Of a DNA stretch of 64,000 nt, positions 44,577 through 56,411 are shown piece by piece (positions within the stretch are counted from its first letter, which is position 1; every line of letters starts with the position of its first letter). The notes beneath the pieces are model-generated. The model saw only the letters and a list, made by a program, of their open reading frames with translations. It did not search any database and was not told the origin of the DNA. This stretch comes from Nageia nagi. Lineage: Eukaryota > Pinophyta. The translations under genes were made by a program, and so were the position numbers. The DNA is taken from positions 124,992,001-125,056,000 of the forward strand of contig JBITNC010000001.1 of NCBI GenBank assembly GCA_050084985.1. Reading direction: 5' to 3'.

Positions 44577-47421
44577 GTATGTGTTCAAATTACTTTTTTC
44601 TAGAATCCAGGATTATAGACAACTTTGGTTCAAAATTCACAAGCATATCTATTAACTTTTATTTTCATATTAGATACAGAATAACATCCATTATCATGAT
44701 TGTTTTGTTGTTATCTATATTATTATTATTATCAAATCAGGTTGAGGTCTATGTTATTATAAGTTAGGATGTAGTTCTTATGAAAGGCAAGCCTTGTAAT
44801 CTACATGAATGTTGGAGGCTCTAGTTTATAACTTTATTGTATTTTATTAATTTTTGTTTTCTATGATTGGCTTCTAAGCCATTAATATTGTACCAAAAAA
44901 CTGGGGGGTCAATGCTGAATGCAATTTCAAGAAATTGCGAAGTCCTTGGCCAGCTATGTTATGTAGCATATTTACTTGTTATTAGCATGTGTGATAATTG
45001 ATACATATAAGCGTTTACCAATTCAAAATCTATCATCTTTGATAGTCCAACGTTAACAGTTTGATAGATTACACCTGATTCAACACACGGAAATTTGAAT
45101 AATGCATCACAACGGGATCCCTTGTTGGCTTTGTGAATATAAGTGTTTCACTTTCAATAGACTGATGAATCACGGTTTTACTTTTAACCTTTATTCAGAA
45201 CAAGGTCCAGTTCAGAAGAGAGAAAGTTTCGTTTGTTTGCTAATACGCTCAACATCTGAAAGATACTCATAGGTACTAAAACAATGGGGATTCTTGATGA
45301 ATAAACATCAAGAACTAACAAAGTCAATTTTTTTGTTCATTCTGTTTTAGGTTTGTCCAACTTATTATGGACCAGACAGTCCAAATATGGGTGTCAAAGG
45401 GGGATAGAAGGACTGTTATTAATAGAACCCCTGAAGCCTTTGATTTGCCCCTCATCCAACTTCTTCACTGCCAAGATTGAGGTAAATAAAAACTCTATAT
45501 TGTGTCTGGACTATTGAGGACCCAAGATTTTTTTTTGTAAAAGCCGCCAATATAAATCTCAATATGCCTAATAATATTCTTTATTCATCTTATTGGTTTG
45601 TTTTCCGAAGGATATTATCAGAATTGTTTGCAGTTATTTGCTGAACGGTAGTTTACACAAATAAGTAAAATCTTCATATTGGCCCTGTATTGAACATAGA
45701 ATTCCTAGCAACGGTTTTGCTTATTAGACTTAAGTAATGCTGGACAAAAGCCATTTTCTTATAAGCAGTCTAAGGAAATTAAAGTGAATTGGTTTCTCTA
45801 AAAGCACTGAGCCTATCTTTTCTCTCTCGTCAGAAAATGTCAAGAATAAATCATTACCATGCTGACACCCCCATCATTATAAATTAGAATGGAACCAAAT
45901 TTTGCAATGAGCTTATTTATGTTTTCCCGGGAAAGTTTTGTTGGACAAAGACATATGTGCTCAATGGAGATATTTCTTTGACATTACCAGTGGGCCTATT
46001 GCATATTAATTCTATGTGTACAGCAAACGCTTCTTTTAAACAGAAGGCAGTAGCTTCTTTGGCCCTATGACACGGGTTATTGTTCAAAACCTTCGTAAGT
46101 TGAAATTATAGATCACTTTTGTGCTCCTTGGCCTTTGCCCCTCTATTTAGTTGCAACTCCTCTACGGGGAAACTCCTGGATGATTAAGGACTCTGCAAAG
46201 TCATTAGGAATTCCATTCAGTTGATAGGATTGTTTTCAATTTGGAGGAAACGATATTAGATCATATTTCAGGATGATAATTCATGATTCCCTTGTTTATC
46301 AACTTAAAACTGTTAAGTCAAGAGTGAGCCATGCATATTCAATTCGGAAAAGATGTGCAATCCTTTCATGTTAATACTTAAGTGCAGATGCTTTATTTCT
46401 TAGCTTATGTCGGGAAAGAATTTCTTTGTAACTCTGGAGTCCGAATGCAAACAATGTACGTAACGAATGACTAATAGAACATTCAAAAATGAAAGTGATG
46501 CTAAAACCATTGTCACAACTAGCTTAACAATAAAACCATGATTAGTTATTCCTGGTTTGGCTTGAAAGTAACATACCTCAACCTACGGGCAATGTTTAAT
46601 CGAATGGTGTTGCAGTAATTGTACAAAGAAAGTTTACAACATCCCAATTAGATTAGAAATTTTCTGTTTTTTTTTACTGGCATTAGCTTTAGCAAGTTAA
46701 CTACTATTCGAGTCAGCAACAGTAAAAAATGTAGTTGGATATGAACTACAGAGGATGAATTCTAAAACTCTTGATTTCTTTTGTTGTTCAGCTGCTATTG
46801 CATTTTGCTGAATCTGGTAATTTCAACTTCTGATAAGCTTCTTGGAGCAAATTTTGAGCTAGAAGGAAAAACTTTGCAAATATTTGACCATGCAACCATA
46901 GTAGAATTTTGACAGAGTTTCAATTTCTCTTTAAATATGCCATTCACATTTGAACCCATTTCTTGCGGATAGCTAATTGGAATTTAGACCTAAAGCATCA
47001 TACTCTTGTAGTAGCACCTACTTTCGTACTCTATGAGGCCAAATGATGCAGAAATAAAAGCATGAATAGGATTATTTTTCAGAAATGCAAAGAAAGTATA
47101 ACAATATATAAGTATATGTTTCTGTTGTGCCCTACACAACATGCCCCATAATCTTACGTTTTTGGAGACCCATCGCAACTCATGTTTGTGCAACACCACG
47201 TTTTGTCTTGTGTTGTTTTGACTCCATTCAATTGGGAATCATGTTTATCACCTCATCACTTAAGTGTGCTAAATCGTCCGGTCTTAGTCATGTTAGAATG
47301 AAAGCCAAAATCCTCCAAAAAAATGGCTAAGTCTGGAAATTCAAATCAAGTCTAGGTGAACTAGGGAAACCCATGTTGAGTCAAAAACGATTCAAGTGAG
47401 TCTAGGCCACTCCTAGGCCCA
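44577..47421 (+). other. MSH1 intron 5, left part
   Basis: Non-coding; no element or RNA gene recognised. Intron 5 spans 44577-54927 (10.35 kb). Confidence 0.6.
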
Positions 47422-48569
47422 GTGCATGCTTCAAAAAGACAAAATCTTGTCTTTCTAGGACGTGCACTCGGACTAGCGAGTCGTCCAAGTCGGAATCTGA
47501 ATTTGGAAAGAAAAATTGGACCACTTCCAAGCCCAATGCATGCCTCAAAAGACAAAGTTTTGTCTTTCTAGGACATGCGCTTGGCTTTGGGAGGTGCTTG
47601 TATCGGAACGAAAGATGGAGAAGACAAGCTGAAGGCACTTCAAGTCTGGCGCATGCCCCAGAAAGACAAAATCTTGTCTTTTGGGAGCATGCGCTCAAGC
47701 TGGAAGGCCACACAGGTCCAGTTCAAAGATGGGAAAGTGGAGTCCAAGTACCTAGGAGGCAAGCGCATGCCTCAAAAAGACAAAATCTTGTCTTCGGGGG
47801 CATCCTTTCATTACAAAGAGGCATCTAGTTCAATCTCATGAGGAAATTTGGTTAAGGCACAGACTCCTCAAACCAACATCTAGCTCAGGCATGATCAAGA
47901 GAGTTAGGAGCACCATTTCAAAAGACAAAATCTTGTCTTTCCGTAGCATGCTTCTAACCTTGGGAGACATTAGTTCCAGGAAAATGTGAAATTTTGGCTA
48001 AGTCCCACTTGCTAAAGCCTCGAAATCGGACAAACTGGGCAAGAGCAACCCAACGCATGCCACACAAAGACAAAATCTTGTCTTTTTGGAACATGTGCTC
48101 AAGCTAGCACAACTGAAGAGTTGGGAGCACCGTTTCAAAAGACAAAATCTTGTCTTTTTATAGCATGCTCCTAAGGCAAGGAGATGCCCAATTTGATCCA
48201 ATGGTGAAAATTGGCTAAGGCATGAAAACTTTGAAGCTAGTATTCGACTCAAGCATGATTGGAAGGTTGGGTGCACTATTTCAAAAGACAAGATTTTGTC
48301 TTTTTGAAACGGTCCAACTGGTAGGTTGAGCACACCGTTTCAAAAGACAATCTTGTCTTTTTGAAACGTGCGCCTGGCTTGGGAGGAGTCCTGGATGCGC
48401 CCAATGATGAAATTTGACAAGTTTGGGTCCTTGAAAAGACACACTCAGGTGATGCAAGGTCAAAGCAGACGAGTTGAAGAGCCAAGACAACAAGAGTGCA
48501 AAAGACATGAAGCTTCCAGTTGGGCACAAGCTTTAAAAAGACAATCTTGTCTTTTCTAGGCATGTGCCA
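47422..48569 (+). repeat. array of ten long hairpins with AAAGACAA/TTGTCTTT cores
   Basis: Ten inverted repeats with arms AAAGACAA and TTGTCTTT around a 2-4-base loop (AATC, GT, GAT or TC) lie at about 47433, 47545, 47661, 47772, 47920, 48065, 48136, 48279, 48336 and 48534. Several are extended by outer arms that pair: GCGCATGC/GCATGCGC (47649-47694), GGAGC/GCTCC (48125-48171), CGTTTC/GAAACG (48336-48368), GGCACA/TGTGCC (48521-48569). Spacing is irregular, about 60-200 bases. The sequences between hairpins are only loosely alike. A TATA-like CTATTTATACCC follows near 48,926, so the array may be the U3 part of an LTR, but I could not fix the ends. Confidence 0.88.
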
Positions 48570-49916
48570 ACCCCAGAAGAATACTCACCCCCACATCCAA
48601 TTTTTAGCGAGGACCTCAGAGATTGTCTGCGGTTTGGAGATAATAGCCAAGTTCTTGGATGAGGACTTAGAAGATATAGTTGCAGCCATGGCCCACCATC
48701 ATTTTAGCTATTTTTAGTTTATTTTATTTTTCACAAAAAAATCTTTATTCTTTGTAAAAGACTTTTATTATTATTTTATTCTCAAACATGTGATGAATGA
48801 GGATTTGCTCCCACAAGTTTGGAAGGGATCTTGTAATGCCATGTGGCACTTTATTATTGGACCACATTTATTTTTCTTGGAACACGTAATTAGGGTTAGG
48901 GCAACACTCTTGGTTGCTCGAAAAACTATTTATACCCTTGGATTCTCATTTGTAAAGGGAGGATTTACATTTTAACAATTGAAAAGAACTTTTGCTTGCA
49001 ACACAAAAATTCTCTAAATTTGTTAAGTGTGGTGTATGTGAATGCAATTATGTTTATATGCTTCTCATGTTGTAATGTCAAATCTGAATGAATGAATGAT
49101 AGTGCTATCTAGTTTGTTCTATCATTGCTTTGTGCTGATTTTAATCACTTGGTGCATCTTGTAAATTTCATTTGGTGTGGACAAGAGAATGCTTGGAAAT
49201 CTTGTGAAGTGGTGGATTAGCATCTTGTTTGTGGTATTTCATCATTTACAATTTTAGGCTGGGATACCTCAAAATGTTTTTTTGATGTTGCTCATGGTAG
49301 GAACTTCACCCGAATAATTGAGTCTTACCTCCATCCCAACCTACTCCACCCTTACCACAACTTCACGCTCCTTCCATTAGACCATTCGTGTTGTTGGCTA
49401 GTGGGACGGATAGAGGGTGCTTGGAACCTACGTTGAGACCCAACAAGTCGACTTTTGAGGACTTTATCCCAAGCCCATGAGTACGCATGCCTATAATTGC
49501 ATCCTACTACCCACAATCTTTCCACCAATTTTTTTCTTTTTATTTTACAACTTTTTTGCATGGTTTTCGCACCCCTTTTGTTTTTAGTATTTTGGAAACA
49601 ATCTTATCTAAACACCAAGACAATCTGAGTCCCTTGAATCCACACATGATATTCATGTTGGTGGCAACTGCAAACATCTCAGCTAGTCCTTGAGTTATCT
49701 CTGCCAAGACGTGGAGCTAACCTTTGGGGTAACTAGTCCCCATAGTGGGAAGGAGTAATGTCCTTTCACTTGAGGTGTTGGAGTATTTCTCACTACTCTA
49801 GGGTAGGAAAGAGAGCAATTAGCACCCGTTGGAAGACTCCAAGAAAGGGATGTTGCATGAAAGAGATCAATTAGCACCCGTTGGATATGATTTCGATGAT
49901 CCCAAGGCATTCCAGG
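48570..49916 (+). other. unclassified repeat-like sequence, possible LTR U3/R with TATA box
   Basis: AACTATTTATACCCTTGG near 48,923 looks like an LTR promoter. A 21-base block CAATTAGCACCCGTTGGA recurs at about 49,816 and 49,869. No coding sequence. Confidence 0.4.
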
Positions 49917-52205
49917 TGTAACATCTCCTTTTTCTAAAAAATAAATAATTTTGGAATCCTAAGGATTCCCTTTTGTAAATATTTTAGTTGCTCATGTATT
50001 TGTTGCTAATTCCTTGGGATAGAATATAATGGTCCTATGGACCCACATTGTGAGCCCCAAAGTGGGACATCTTCCTCCCAAGCTTAGGATGAATTATTTG
50101 AGGATAGAGTTCGCCATAGGTCTTGGAGAGTTGATTTGATTTGTTCATTGGATAGGGCATCTCATTGGAAACGTTTTGACAGGGTACATGAGATGGTTTC
50201 ATCAAGAAACGAAAGAGTTATGGCCTTTTGAAGTTCGCCAATTGGACCAGTCTTCCATATCACGGCCACTCACAGAAATCTAGAAACATCTCCATATTGA
50301 CCCCTTTGAAATGTGACGTCCCACTTTGTAATGTCCCAAAAATAAATATTTTTGTAAATGTCTCCTACACTTAATTATGAAAGTGAAAAGGGGTTCATGT
50401 GACTAGGAGACATAACATTAAGTTATTTTCATTTGTGTTTTATTTCTTTACGATGTAATAAGGCACTTTAAGTGAAATTAGGGTTTGGGGATGTCAACTT
50501 GAAATTAGATCCTCAAGCTATATAAGAGGATGGAGCGTCCCATTTTGAGTATGTATTTGCTATTATACGACTTTGTATGTGAAACCCTAGGTTTCTTGAG
50601 GAAGGTTGCGCCCTACTCAAACTCCACCGTTGTTTAGGAGATGTGCCCTAGCTCTGTTGGAGGCATTTGTAGTTGACAAGAGATGAGCCTTGCTGTTGCA
50701 TTTGTAAACTAAGGAGATGTGCCCTTAGTCACTTGAAATTGCTGTGGAAGAAATCCAGCCAGTTTGTGGTGATTTTTGCTATTGTGTTTTGTGCCCTTGC
50801 TGCCCTAGAAGGGGTTTCCAGCTTTGTGAGCAATATTCAGCCAGATTTCTGTGTTTTTTGAGTTAATAGGAACCCTAAGGGGGGGTTTATCCCATTCTGG
50901 GGAGTTTTCCAGTTCATTTTATGTTCGTATTTGAGTACCGTTTTGGATGTTCTTTCATTGTATCCATTTAGAAATTAATACAATTCTATCCTGACTGATT
51001 TTTCTAATTGTGGCGCAACATTTGTGCTAATTTCTGTGTTTGAGTATCCAGCTTTGTATAAAAATCAGAAATGAGTCATTTCACGCTCCTTGGGATATGA
51101 GTTATTTATGGATTGTATTTAGGTGTGAGCTTGGTAATTAGGAGTAGATTTAGTATGTTTTATGAGAGCCACTTGTATGAGTTGTAATACATGATTCCAA
51201 TGCAATTAATAATTGTAAATGCAATATTAGTCTCCAATAATGAGGCATTGCATATCTAGCCATTGGATCTTGTAATTAAATGTGATTATTGACATCCCTA
51301 GGCAACGTTGGCATATGTATGATACCTCGGGCACATCTAACTCCACATTTGGGCATTTGAGGGCCTCTAACGTTGGACTTGGAGGTTGGAGTGATGATTT
51401 CTAAGTGAGATCCAAATCCAGGGAGTGTTATATAAAGGAGATTAACATCATTGCAGAGATAGATTGAATTTGATATTGAAACCCTTCTCTTTGGAGCTAC
51501 CAAAGTTTTGGCGGTGTCAAGCACCTTTGAGTGTAGCGCACAAGGAGAATGCAGGAGGCTTAGGACAACTTTTGTCTTACACGGTTGGGGTGTTGTTCGT
51601 GCGAGTGAGGCTACCCTACCCTGAGGCATCCACAAGCGATCTTCATCTTTGAATCCATCTTTTCACATTTCGGAACCACACCCGTTCTCTTTGTCGGGAG
51701 CTAGTCTGTGAGGGAGCCCTTCGGTGAGGCATCCACAACTCTGGTTGGAGGTGGTTGTTCTACCCCAATTTCAGCATCTATCTCAACATTTCATGTACCC
51801 TAGTTGGCTCCTTGGAGGCCAACGTTGAGCCCATTGGGCTTGGTATTGTTTCATTCACTGTTTTCATCATTAATACAGCTATGGGCACTTTGGATCTCTA
51901 TAATAGTCTCATTTTGTGATGTTCATGCTTGTATATTCCCGATGTTGAGCTATTTGCATGTTTGTACTTGTGTAATGCAACGTTGGCATATTTGGATGTA
52001 TTTGGCATAATATACTAGCCTTGGTGTATGACGTTGAGCATTTGGGTGGTATTTGTGCTTATCTAGTGAGACGTTGGCATTTCTGGATTAATATTTCATA
52101 TATTTGATGCCCTAAATCAGATGTGGCTTGCTTGAGGGCTAGCTTTGATGTTTTGAAGTATTTTATTTGGCTAATCTGCACTTGAGAATTTTTGGGGATA
52201 TTACA
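49917..52205 (+). mobile_element. LTR (family 1) disrupted by further LTR-like insertion
   Basis: The left end, TGTAACATCTCCTTTTTC through CCACATTGTGAGCCCCAAAG, matches the start of the solo LTR at 52675. The right part, about 51,290-52,205 (GTTGGCTCCTTGGAGGCCAA near 51,800 and the end GGGGATATTACA), matches its 3' part. The flanks CCAGG (49912-49916) and CTAGG (52206-52210) agree at four of five bases. Between them, sequence starting TGTAATGTCCC at 50327 with a CAAGCTATATAAGAGG block near 50,515 is probably another nested LTR whose right end I could not place. Confidence 0.65.
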
Positions 52206-52674
52206 CTAGGATATGACGTCTGACCCCATGGGTGAATCTGGACCACACAAGTTGATTATGGTGATCCCAATGCTTCTAGAGGGACGTTGGCATGAGGAAA
52301 CTATAAAAGAAGTCTTGGACTCATTTGGATATGCTTGGATTATTATTATTTTATTTTGCCAGACGTAGGTGCAAGCTCTCTCCTTCTCCTCTTGAGGACG
52401 AAAACCCACAAGAGAGGTACTTGAGGTCTAGCATTCCTCTTGACTTATCTAATTGTTACCTTGGGTTTGGCATTCCCTAGAGTTTTTGAAGAGTGCTATC
52501 TAGGGCCTAAAATTCCCTAGATTAATTTAAGATTGCTATCTTGGGGCCCGACATTCCTTAAAATCTATTGAAGACTACTACCTTGATACCTAACATTGCT
52601 CAAGGGTTTCTGCTGAAGATTGCTAGAGGAGCCTTGAGCTTCCACACTACTGCTGTTGAAGTTCTCCATCAGGG
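52206..52674 (+). repeat. LTR fragment of family 2 with five hairpin units
   Basis: It resembles 40,560-40,760 (CTATAAAAGAAG block, GCAAGCTCTCTCC, then ACTTGAGGTCTAGCATTCCTC). Five units at 52421-52605 share a spacer ending in ATT. The third is TCTAGGG/CCCTAGA (about 52,499-52,521). The solo LTR at 52675 interrupts it, and it continues at 53,860. Confidence 0.7.
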
Positions 52675-53854
52675 TGTGATGCCCCCTTTAGCCAATTGTA
52701 ATTAATTATGGAATCCCACAGATTCCCCTTGTATATATTTATTTATTTAATTGAGCTTTAGTAGTTAGTACTTGGGATAGAAGATATAAAGGTCCTTGGA
52801 CCCCATTGTGAGCCCCAAGTGCGACGTCTTCCTCCCAAACATAGGCTAGTGTGATTCAATATGATTTACGTACTTGGAGATCACGAGAAGTGATTGTGGG
52901 AATCCCAAGGCTTATTTAGCACTTAGAGCATGGATATACACCTATTTGCCCCAACGTTGGAATTGGGAGCACTTGTACACATGCACCAACCTTGGGGAGA
53001 CTCCTAGCCCCCCACGTTGGCCCATGAAATTGACACATGCCTTCTAGACACGCATGCACGCCCTCTACACCCAAATTGAGCATGAGGACCCACGTGGAGC
53101 ATAAGGAAGGCCCAAATACCCATGATGGGCTTGGAATGACCCCTAGGCACCATCGTAGGGGTTTGTGGGGCTTCTAGGAAGCCAATGTTGGACCAAGAAG
53201 GTTGGTGATGACTTTGAGGTGAGATCCAGATCCAGTGTGAGCTATATTAGGCCTTGGAGCATCATTGCTGGACATAAGTGATATTGATAATTACTCATAC
53301 CGTCCAATGGACACAAGTCTTAGCGCAACCTCAATCAACATCCCTAGGTGCAACATCTAGGAGGGTTCGCAAGCAGAGGGATCCTGTTGATCTGCGGCTA
53401 AGGTGCAACATCTTAGTCCATTCGATGGTATTTTGAGGTCGCATTCCTACCTTCAGTGGTTTCCAAGCATGGGAGTTTTGCAATAGAGGATCCAGGCATG
53501 AGGGAGTGAGGCTGTCCCATCCATTGTTCCGCAATTCCAGTATTGATCACATTTGTCTAAACATTGCACCCTAGTTGGCTCCTTGGAGGCCAACGTTGAG
53601 CCTGTGGGCTTGGTATTGTATCATTGTTCATTGTACATCATTAATACAGCCATTGCACATTTGAATCTCATATTATCTTGTGTATTTGTCCATTATTGCA
53701 ACGTTGAGGTGTTATTGCGCATTTATGCATGTATGAGCCAAATGTTGGCATTGTGAGGTGGTTTATACTTGTATTTGCTCTTCTAGGCCAGATGTGGGTA
53801 CATACTTGTTGGAATTTGCTTAATTGCACTTGAATTTGTGATTGGGATGTTACA
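52675..53854 (+). mobile_element. solo LTR (family 1), TSD CAGGG
   Basis: The 1180-bp sequence runs from TGTGATGCCCCC to GATTGGGATGTTACA. The target duplication CAGGG is at 52670-52674 and 53855-53859. It contains GTTGGCTCCTTGGAGGCCAA near 53,572, shared with the copies around 51,800 (same strand), 55,460 and 60,030 (opposite strand). No interior genes are present. Confidence 0.92.
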
Positions 53855-53859
53855 CAGGG

Positions 53860-54480
53860 AGATCACTCTGAAGACATGATTGAGAGGCTCTGACGCTTCT
53901 TTTCTGAAGGGATCACCTCCCATATTGGGACATCACACCTAGGGCATCCTTGCTCTAGCATTGTGAGGCATCTAACACATATTTTTTGCCAGATCAATCA
54001 AATTACATTTTGTGGCTCCATAGAATATTTATTTTGAGTATTTTTGTTGAGATCTTGCCCTAGAGGTAGAATGTTGCATTTCTTGGAGGTGAATTGAGTG
54101 TGATCTCCTAGGGATATTTTCCATGTTTAGTTGAATTAATTGCTCATTGTGGTGGATCGTCCTATTTTTCTGAGCATTTTATGAGCATTTTGGGTATTCG
54201 AATGCATGGATGTGGCATGATTAGCAATTGTGGAATTTATGAGAATTTTTAATTATTTATTTTCGCCAATTTATGCTAAATTTGTATGAGCTGATCACAC
54301 AAACTATCCATTGCAAGTGTAGAAATCATTGTAGACTAATCAATTAATACAGAAAAACTCTTGGTCAATTCTAGAGACTTATTCATTAAGGAATCTTATC
54401 TTAACTATGTTCGTGAGGTGATAAATACAACAAATAAAAGTTTCCTCACTACAATGTGATAAACTAGACCAATCTAGAAA
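53860..54480 (+). other. continuation of interrupted family 2 LTR and flanking intron
   Basis: The text after the solo LTR picks up the interrupted family 2 sequence and fades out by about 54,290. No coding sequence. Confidence 0.45.
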
Positions 54481-54927
54481 ATCTGCATCATGATAAGAAA
54501 CCCAGGGGCATTGTGTCTCCTAGAGGGATGAAAAAATGGAAGTCTATGTGGAAGAATTCTCCAAGGTGGCTTTTAGAGCATATTGTTTGTGCCTTGTCAT
54601 ACCTGTACAACAAGTTTGATGTGTTTGTCACCACAGTTCATAAATTCAGTCAACTAGAATTGGACAATGATGATAAGAATGGCAATAGATGTTGTAAAAC
54701 TTTTTTAAGTATTAACTTGGTATATCGTTCAAAGACTCCCCTTTCTGCCATTGTATTCGACAGGAAATTATTTTAATTCATTTGTTGTCTTGATAGATCT
54801 GCTTTCTGTTCTGGCAATAAAACATCCACTATTTAAATCAAACAATTAAATGCACCTTGATGCATATTGAACGTAATTGATAATTGATGGATGGAAAGGA
54901 ACATAAGCTTTTTTCTTTGATTTGCAG
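54481..54927 (+). other. MSH1 intron 5, last part
   Basis: A short frame at 54513-54776 has no recognised product. The intron ends with the polypyrimidine acceptor TTTTCTTTGATTTGCAG at 54911-54927. Confidence 0.6.
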
Positions 54928-54975
54928 AATTTACGTCAAACCCTGGATGAGCTTACTCGTAATGGATTCTCTGTG
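54928..54975 (+). CDS. MSH1: MSH1 exon 6
   Basis: Exactly 16 codons, NLRQTLDELTRNGFSV, matching NLRQTLDDLTRNGYSV of land-plant MSH1. It directly continues exon 5 in phase. The acceptor is TTTGCAG and the donor is GTATGT (54976). The next conserved segment (V-E-E-V-Q-G-P) is not found before 64,000, so intron 6 is longer than 9 kb and the rest of the gene lies beyond the window. Confidence 0.97.
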
Positions 54976-55242
54976 GTATGTACTATAATAATATTGTTCT
55001 CATTCAACAAGATTGTAGATTAGAGCATTTTTTGTATTGTATTAATCAATAAGCTAGACATTAAGCGCAAATGGATTTAGGTAAATTATCATCTGATTTC
55101 ATGCTTTTTTGCTCAATCAATGAAAAAATTGATTTTCTATTTTAAAAAATATTCATATCTGTACTATGTAGTGCTTGGATACTCCTGACAGTGAAATGCT
55201 TCAATGTTCTTTGTTCATAAATTTAACGAGTGTTTGTAAGTA

Positions 55243-56406
55243 TGTAATGACCCAAACAGGATCTCCAACAAATATCAGTAATTACAATAAATAAAATCCA
55301 ACTAGGGGATCCAATTTACAACACTTCACAATAAAACTAGCTCAACGCATGCACAAGATGGATAATACAACACAAACATTGAGATCAAATGCCCATGACT
55401 TTTATTATTGATCAACAATGAGAAACAATACAGAAGCAAGCCCAATGGGCTGATGTCAGCCTCCTGGGAGCTGAACTAGGCCGGACGAACTATTTTGATG
55501 ATGCTGGACAGTCTATGGGACAGCAGCGCCTTCTCACAATCTGACTTCTCCCCATCGAAGGGGCCTTCCTCAGATTTGGATAACCACTCGTGTGGTAGAG
55601 ACTCCACCTCGGATACCACCAGATGGCAATGGTGCTCCACCAATGCCGTAGATTGTCAAGATCTCTCAGCTTGACAACCCGCTTAGGTGCTCCACCTAAG
55701 GAATACACTCAGTGCTCCACTAAGGTTTTGTCCACCGGACGATGTAGAAGTGTAGAAGTAATAACAATCAAGTGTGTCCAACAAATGAGTCTCCAAGTTT
55801 TCTTATACCCTCAACCAGGTCCTGGGTCTCACCATAGAAACATCACTAGGCTCTAAGGCCCCAACATTAGCCTCCAAAGGGCTCGGGATGCCAAACGTGG
55901 GTGCCTAGTATTAGGCATGCCAACGTGGGATTCCTGGGTGCCATAAATGCTAGTGTAGGGTCTAGGGGTGCCATGTATGCCCACGTGGGTCTTGGTGTCA
56001 TGTATGGAAGCCTAGGAGTCTAGGATGGCCAACGTGAGGTCTAGGGGACTCCCTAAGGCTGGCGCAAGCATGCAATCCTCTATCCTTGCTAATTAATGTA
56101 TACAAGCTCTTGGGATTCCCACAATCAAGTCTGGGATCTCCAATTACATTAATATATCCTATTCTACACTTGGGAGGGATACGTCCCAATAAGGGGCTAA
56201 CAGTGGGGTCCATGGACCAATTGATTCCTATCCCAAAGTTATACAAAAACAACTACAAAACAATTTTCAAACAAACTCCAAAAGGGATGTTATTAAGACA
56301 TCCTTTTTGGCTCTTACATTATTTTTATATAGTACAAAAGGGATGTTATTAAGACATCCTTTTTGGCTCTTACATTATTTTTATATAGTACAAAAGGGAT
56401 GTTACA
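55243..56406 (-). mobile_element. solo LTR (family 1), minus orientation, TSD AAGTA
   Basis: On the plus strand it runs from TGTAATGACCCAAACAGG to GGGATGTTACA (1164 bp). The target duplication AAGTA is at 55238-55242 and 56407-56411. On the minus strand it shares AGTTC-CTCC-GGAGGC and GTCCATGGACC-type blocks with the family 1 LTRs. Near its minus-strand start it has a 56-bp tandem repeat. Confidence 0.93.
56281..56406. repeat. 56-bp tandem repeat with internal hairpin
   Basis: GGATGTTATTAAGACATCC starts at 56285 and 56341, and a third partial copy starts at 56397. Each unit can fold AAAGGGATGT with ACATCCTTT. It sits at the LTR end. Confidence 0.9.
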
Positions 56407-56411
56407 AAGTA

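Noticed and set aside
45345-45490. Possible gene fragment around TTATTATGGACCAGACAGTCC
   Set aside because: The frame is short, without recognisable homology, splice sites or flanking support.
47402-48563. Several minus- and plus-strand ORFs of 80-110 codons over the hairpin array, with recurrent K-T-R-F-C-L and K-D-K-I-L-S peptides
   Set aside because: They arise because the palindromic core reads open in several frames. No start context, conserved protein or coding signature supports them.
47422-48569. CRISPR-like appearance (short palindromic repeats with variable spacers)
   Set aside because: Spacing is irregular, repeats vary in length and sequence, and the context is a plant intron with LTR material.
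54513-54776. 87-codon ORF in MSH1 intron 5
   Set aside because: No recognisable domain, and it lies between MSH1 exons 5 and 6 without splice-compatible phase to either.
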